A stretch of DNA of 64,000 nt, from positions 46,347,435-46,411,434 of the forward strand of contig JACMZG010001908.1 in NCBI GenBank assembly GCA_018340805.1, read 5' to 3'. Origin of the DNA: Microvelia longipes. Its lineage: Eukaryota > Arthropoda > Insecta > Hemiptera > Veliidae. Each line of letters starts with the position of its first letter. The first letter of the stretch is position 1. The notes under the pieces are model-generated. The model was not told where the DNA came from, made no database searches, and worked only from the letters and a program-made list of their open reading frames with translations. Both the position numbers and the translations under genes were made by a program. Below, piece after piece: positions 58,501 through 64,000 of the stretch.

Positions 58501-59069
58501 CAAATTTCATGTAAGTCTTTTCTAAGTGTTTCTATTTAAAATTCTTTATTCAGTATATGACGCAATCGCGCTTTCGTTTTCAATATATTAATCGGCTAAA
58601 CTCTGTGAGTTCACCTTTAATTCTTCTGTGTTCATCTGTAATCTACACTTCTACCATCTGTATCAGCGGTCTTTTTCCTGTCTTTTAACCTTTTATCTTC
58701 TGTTTTTGTTTACTTTATAATACCTAAAATCCTTTCTCTTTCTTATCATTTTTGTATATATATTTGTTTGCGTATGTTTTTGTGTGATTTTCAATTTTAT
58801 TTATAATCTTTATAATATCTTTTTCGTTTCTTTTATTATTTCATTGAGACGTTAATTATCTATTTAAACTATTTTAATACCTTTATTATCTATTTAGACT
58901 ATTTTTACACCTTTACTAATATCTTATCTATTATTATTTTTATTTATTTCTTTGGAACTCTTGTTGATTTTGTTATCGTTTTTATCTCTTTTGTTTTTCT
59001 CTGGAACCCTCTTCTATGATTATTTTTATCGTTTTTATCTCTTTTGTTTATGTTTGTTTTTGCTTTGTC

Positions 59070-62000
59070 ATGACCTCCAAAGTATCTCCGATTTATTTTT
59101 GGATTAATCAAATAAAATTTCATTTGTCTAAATATCTAAACTTAATAATCACATATTTTATTTATCTGCCTGTTTACAAGTGGGAATCTCTCCCAAGGGA
59201 TTAACTAATAAATTTCCTGTCTCTGGTTTCATGCCCTCTTGCAATTATCTCACGATGTTTATAAACTTAGATACAATACTTCAATAGTTTTAACTCAAAC
59301 TGTTCTTAAAAACTATGTTCAATTGAAATCAGTTCATTTATAAAGTTGTTATCATATATTAAGCTTATTTATAAACCCATAATACGCCGGATGTTATTGT
59401 TTCCGATTTACTTAGACCTTTTAAGAATATATACCCTAATCAAACTATTCTTTCTAAACTTTCTAAACTCTATCTTTCTCACCTTAATCATAACAGCCCT
59501 CTTAGTTCTCCCGCCATTTTTTGCATTCCCAAGCGTTCTCCACTTATAGCCGATAAACCATCATTACAAGCACTTTTTAACCTTCCACCTCCTCCCCCGG
59601 TCCGCCTTGCTTCCCTGCTAGACAACCTCGTACACCTGCTTCCCCCACGCACCTTCCTTCCTCCCACTCACCCAAACAGTCCGTCTCAGTCCCTCCACCC
59701 ACTTCCGAATTTTCTACTCAGGAACACACCTGTGCTTCTATCCCACTCAGCAGTACAAACCCGCTAACCTCGAGTCCCAACGCTAGCTATCCTTCTACTC
59801 TACTTCTTTCCAAGTCCAAGGACCCACCAGTCCACCCGACTAACCTTTCACCACTCCCTCTTTCTCATCCTTTTGCTACCAACTCTAATGCTTCTTCTTC
59901 GAGCACTGCATTTGAACTTAATATTCCTTGCTCTTCGACTTCAGAGACTCTGTCTAATCCCCACTCTCTATCAACTCCTAATGTCTCCGAACCGAACCTT
60001 AATACGCCTTCATCTGATTCTCATGGTCCAGCTCTACCTCATAACCTAAATCCCATCCCAATTCATAACATCAACCATAACCAAGCTCCTAACAGTTATT
60101 AATTTCTAACAAAGTCCTTACACCGAGTGAAATTTCTCTTTTATCTAAAGGCCTTTCCTTTTCGCCGACACCTCATTTTGACCATTTTAGATTAGTTTCT
60201 GACGTTGTTGCTTTTGCCAAGTCCCTTCGTTGGAAATATTATTTTCTTAATAATCCTCCCACAACTTTAACTTCCTCTACAGAAACCCATCCCTCTTTAG
60301 CTAAATTTAAACCACCATCCTCCCAAGAACCTCCATCTCTCCTAGTACCCACCCTCTGGAGCTTTATATCAATTCTTTATTAGATAAAGTATCCGATCCA
60401 AGTTTCCCTGAAAAACTTAATCATTCCCGTAATTTACCTTACCATGAACGTCAAGCACTTAAAATGCTTAAATGTGACAATTCTATCGTTGTCTTGCCTG
60501 CTGATAAGGGTTCCTCTACTGTCATCTTGAATTCGGAAGATTATTTTTTTGAAGCGTACAGGCAACTTTCTTGTGCTGATACTTATCTCCGCCTTGAATC
60601 TAATCCCACTCAACAATATAATAATACTATATCTTTGTACCTTTCCACCCAGGCCCCTAAAGAGGGGCTCTCTGAATCTGATATCAGTCTCCTTACTCCT
60701 GAAAATCCTCGTACACCTCATCTTTACCTCCTTCCTAAAGTCCATAAGAAAGATCCTATCTCAAATCGTTGCCCAGGTCGACCTATCCTTGCTGGTTATG
60801 GTTCTCCCACTGAAAGAATTTCTGCTTTTGTTGATTCTTTTCTCCAACCTATAGCCCAATCCTTACCTTCCTTCATCAAGGACACTAATCATTTCCTAGA
60901 ACTGATTAGAAGTTTACCTTCACCCTTACCTGAGAATTTGTATTTAGTTACAGTTGATGTTACCTCCCTCTACACTAATATCCCCCATTCTGAGGGTATC
61001 AAAGCTATCAAACATTTTCTTGATAAGCGACCCAACCACGCTCCCTCCTCACCTTTTCTCCTTCAACTCATGGAGTTCATCTTAGAGATGAATTGTTTTC
61101 AATTTGAAGACAAATATTACCTCCAAATCAAAGGTACCGCCATGGGCACAAGGGCAGCCCCAGCCTACGCCAACCTTTTCCTTGGTCTGATTGAAAGTTC
61201 CTTCCTTGATTCTCAACCCCTAAAGCCTCTTCTTTGGCGTCGATTCATCGACGATATTTTTTTCTTATGGCCTCACGATCTTCCTGCCCTAGATGATTTC
61301 CTGACTGAACTTAATTCCTTTTCCTGTCCGCTTCACATCTGAATATTCCCAATCCCATGTCACCTTCCTTGATGTGGATGTCTATCTCCAGGGTGGTAGA
61401 CTGGATACGGCAGTCCATATCAAGCCTACCAACCTCCAACAATATTTACATTTCTCCAGCTGTCATCCCCAATCGCAGAAAAAATCTATTCCTTTTTCCT
61501 TAGGCATCAGAGGTAACAGAATATGTTCTAATGAAGCCTTCCTAGACCGGTATATAGGCTCTATAAAAACCTCTCTGCTATCCCGTGGCTACCCCCTAAT
61601 ATCATAAAGTCTCAAATCGAAGCCTCTTTGCACCCCAGACCAGTCCGACCTCCTACTGCCCCCTCCTTTTATCTTTTTACTACCTACTATCCTGGCCTGC
61701 ATTTAGTTAATAAATTCCTGAAAGACGGTTTCACTACTCTTTCCTCTAATCCTTCTACTTCTAACCTCCTTCCCAAACCTCCTACAGTCACTTTCAGAAA
61801 ACCTCCTAACCTTCGAAATCTTTTGGTCCAAACTAAACCTGCCTCTACTTCAACCCAACCCCTTCCTTTAGGTTCCCATCCTTGTAACAGAAGACGCTGT
61901 TTAACCTGCCCTATTTTAGACCCTTCACCGTCTTTCACAAGTCCTTCTACTAATACTTCCTACCGTATTCCTTCTTCCTCAACCTGCACCTCCAGCAACT

Positions 62001-62293
62001 TGGTATATTGCCTTGAGTGCAAGCATTGTGATTGTTTTTACGTAGGAGAAACGTCTACTCCCTTCAACCTGCGTTTAAACAACCACAGACAATCGTGCCG
62101 TGACCAAAGGAGTGATTTACCAGTTGCAGTGCACGCTAGATCCCACCATTCCTCTTCCTTTAATGACCTATATAAAGCCAAAATCCTTAGAAAACTTCCT
62201 GAGGACACATCCACTCCTGCTCGTCGAAACTGGGAACTTGCCTACCAACTCATCCTGAAATCCCGTCATCCTCCTGGCATTAATAAACAATAA
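59070..62293 (+). pseudogene. PLE ORF, unit 2: RT plus GIY-YIG endonuclease (frameshifted)
   Basis: Same domain order as at 38,812. The frame is open from 60,464 through VVLPADKG, LLPKVHK, RT motif A (VDVTSLYTN), motif B (GTAMGTRAAPAYANL) and motif C (FIDD) to 61,342. It is then broken by a 2-base loss near 61,327 and a 1-base loss near 61,596; the GIY-YIG part (61,628-62,293) is again open. Further single-base losses occur in the N-terminal region (about 59,130, 59,338, 59,373, 60,094 and 60,340). The breaks fall at different places from those in the 38,812 copy, so no single inactivating event is shared. Confidence 0.9.
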
Positions 62294-62689
62294 TTTAGTA
62301 TTTTTTTGGTTTTACTTTTATTGATATTTTTTATTTTAAGGTCTATATTTTATTATATATTTATATTTTATTTTATTCCGTTTTTGTATTATATCTATTT
62401 ACTTATACTATTATTATTTGTATTCTTTATCCTCTTTCCCATTCTTATTATTCACTTTCTTATATTTATTTATTTATTTATTTTTTATTTGTTTCGTTTA
62501 GAGTGTGTGTGTATTTTTCATTTTTCCATTGTATGATTTGCTTGTCTGTATGGTAGTTTTGAGTACCTTCGAGCCTGTCTAGTACTGAATACATTTGCTC
62601 TACCCTCTACCCCCCCCCCCCTCACCCCACCCTGCTCACTCCTATCCTTCAATTCCTCTCAATCTACCTTCCAGTCCCTCTCCGTCAGA

Positions 62690-62714
62690 CGAAGAACTTA
62701 GTTCGAAACGTTAC
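62690..62714 (+). ncRNA. Hammerhead-like motif, PLE unit 2
   Basis: Third identical copy of the CAGACGA/GAAC-TTA-GTTC/GAAACG arrangement, 4.2 kb after the one in unit 1. Confidence 0.45.
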
Positions 62715-62887
62715 CAAATTTCATGTAAGTCTTTTCTAAGTGTTTTCTATTTAAAATTCTTTATATTCAGTATATGACGCAATCGCGCTTTCGTTTTCAA
62801 TATATTAATCGGCTAAACTCTGTGAGTTCACCTTTAATTCTTCTGTGTTCATCTGTAATCTACACTTCTACCATCTGTATCAGCGGT

Positions 62888-64000
62888 CTTTTTCCTGTCT
62901 TTTAACCTTTTATCTTCTGTTTTTGTTTACTTTTATAATACCTAAAATCCTTTCTCTTTCTTATCATTTTGTATATATATTTGTTTGCGTATGTTTTTGT
63001 GTGATTTTCAATTTTATTTATAATCTTTTTTATAATATCTTTTTCGTTTCTTTTTATTATTTCATTGAGACGTTAATTATCTATTTAAACTATTTTAATA
63101 CCTTTATTATCTATTTAGACTATTTTTACACCTTTACTAATATCTTATCTATTATTATTTTTATTTATTTCTTTGGTTCTCTTGTTGATTTTGTTTATCG
63201 TTTTTATCTCTTTTGTTTTTCTCGGGAACCCTCTTCTATGATTATTTTTATCGTTTTTATCTCTTTTGTTTATGTTTGTTTTTGCTTTGTCATGACCTCC
63301 AAAGTATCTCCGATTTATTTTTGGATTAATCAAATAAAATTTCATTTGTCTAAAATATCTAAACTTAATAATCACATATTTTATTTATCTGCCTGTTTAC
63401 AAGTGGGAATCTCTCCCAAGGGATTAACTAATAAATTTCCTGTCTCTGGTTTCATGCCCTCCTTGCAATTATCTCACGATGTTTATAAACTTAGATACAA
63501 TACTTCAATAGTTTTAACTCAAACTGTTCTTAAAAACTATGTTCAATTGAAATCAGTTCATTTTATAAAGTTGTTATCATATATTAAGCTTATTTATAAA
63601 ACCCATAATACGCCGGATGTTATTGTTTCCGATTTACTTAGACCTTTTAAGAATATATACCCTAATCAAACTATTCTTTCTAAACTTTCTAAACTCTATC
63701 TTTCTCACCTTAATCATAACAGCCCTCTTAGTTCTCCCGCCATTTTTTGCATTCCCAAGCGTTCTCCACTTATAGCCGATAAACCATCATTACAAGCACT
63801 TTTTAACCTTCCACCTCCTCCACCCGGTCCGCCTTGCTTCCCTGCTAGACAACCTCGTACACCTGCTTCCCCCACGCACCTTCCTTCCTCCCACTCACCC
63901 AAACAGTCCGTCTCAGTCCCTCCACCCACTTCCGAATTTTCTACTCAGGAACACACCTGTGCTTCTATCCCACTCAGCAGTACAAACCCGCTAACCTCGA
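62888..64000 (+). mobile_element. PLE array, unit 3 (5' part, runs off window)
   Basis: Follows unit 2 directly and aligns with 58,672-59,780. The leader, including TGCGTATGTTTTTGTGTGAT (missing from the solo copy at 38.5 kb), is present. Confidence 0.9.
63292..64000 (+). CDS. PLE ORF, unit 3: N-terminal region, open to window end
   Basis: ATG at 63,292 opens a frame of 236 codons without a stop to base 64,000. It starts MTSKVSPIYFWINQIKFHL and passes through a Pro-rich turn (LPPPPPGPPC) into the Ser/Pro/Thr-rich linker. This is the only copy in the window whose N-terminal part is unbroken, and it shows where the solo copy (lost bases near 38,830 and 39,349) and unit 2 went out of frame. Function of the region is unknown; the RT follows beyond the window. 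The ATG is chosen because it lies in the same place in all three copies. Confidence 0.85.
   Translation, partial: MTSKVSPIYFWINQIKFHLSKISKLNNHIFYLSACLQVGISPKGLTNKFPVSGFMPSLQLSHDVYKLRYNTSIVLTQTVLKNYVQLKSVHFIKLLSYIKLIYKTHNTPDVIVSDLLRPFKNIYPNQTILSKLSKLYLSHLNHNSPLSSPAIFCIPKRSPLIADKPSLQALFNLPPPPPGPPCFPARQPRTPASPTHLPSSHSPKQSVSVPPPTSEFSTQEHTCASIPLSSTNPLTS

Larger units (their letters stand above)
57598..58671 (+). mobile_element. PLE array, unit 1 (3' part only)
   Basis: Begins inside the ORF just after the gap and aligns with 41,560-42,650 and 61,810-62,887. It carries more indels than the other units, as expected at a contig end. It contains the hammerhead-like motif at 58,470-58,500. Confidence 0.9.
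58672..62887 (+). mobile_element. PLE array, unit 2 (complete)
   Basis: A complete unit bounded by the repeated junction CAGCGGTCTTTTTCCTGTC, which occurs at 58,664 and 62,881. The period is 4,217 bp. Head-to-tail units without intervening host DNA are typical of PLE integration products. The 5' leader is about 400 bp and the 3' region about 590 bp. Confidence 0.9.

Overview
This is a gene-poor, AT-rich stretch of an invertebrate-like metazoan nuclear genome. I found no convincing host protein-coding gene. The contents are layers of mobile DNA: tRNA- and 5S-rRNA-derived repeats, foldback MITEs, a MULE-like MITE, a long-TIR Tc1/mariner relative, a non-LTR retrotransposon scrap, Penelope-like elements (PLEs), a broken Polinton/Maverick (adintovirus-like) gene block, satellites and very long (AT)n tracts. 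PLEs with a GIY-YIG endonuclease together with Polintons point to an animal. The species cannot be fixed from the sequence.

Layout, left to right. 1-3.4 kb: two copies of a repeat whose tail is a run of GC-rich mini-hairpins (core GCGAAGC); the second copy carries an intact-looking pol III box A/box B head. A 224-bp foldback element and an (AT)n tract lie between them. 3.4-20 kb: mostly unassigned AT-rich DNA with local satellites (8.8, 9.1, 13.8-14.75, 17.1 and 18.1 kb), a hammerhead-like motif (7.18 kb) and a non-LTR retrotransposon tail (12.1 kb). 20.7-33.1 kb: two copies of a MULE-like MITE (one with a clean 10-bp target duplication), 5S-rRNA-like repeats, more foldback elements, and a 102-bp satellite (28.4-29.4 kb). 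34.4-36.4 kb: a tRNA-like sequence, a second hammerhead-like motif and stacked palindromes. 36.4-42.65 kb: (AT)n, mariner-like element, (AT)n, then a 4.2-kb PLE. 42.65-57.5 kb: very AT-rich DNA holding, all on the minus strand, a protein-primed-type DNA polymerase B, an adenain-like protease, a major capsid protein, a small virion-type protein and a penton-like minor capsid protein, each broken by frameshifts. A 100-N gap follows (57,498-57,597). 57.6-64 kb: a head-to-tail PLE array (3' part, one full unit of 4,217 bp, then a 5' part running off the window).

The PLE open reading frame joins a long Ser/Pro-rich N-terminal region, a reverse transcriptase and a GIY-YIG nuclease, the standard machinery for target-primed copying. 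Its copies differ from one another mainly by 1-2 bp indels and only rarely by substitutions. Such a pattern suggests either very young copies or an under-polished assembly, so the 'broken' state of the PLEs and of the Polinton genes should be read with caution. The Polinton block retains replication (PolB), maturation (protease) and capsid genes; I could not find its integrase or packaging ATPase.
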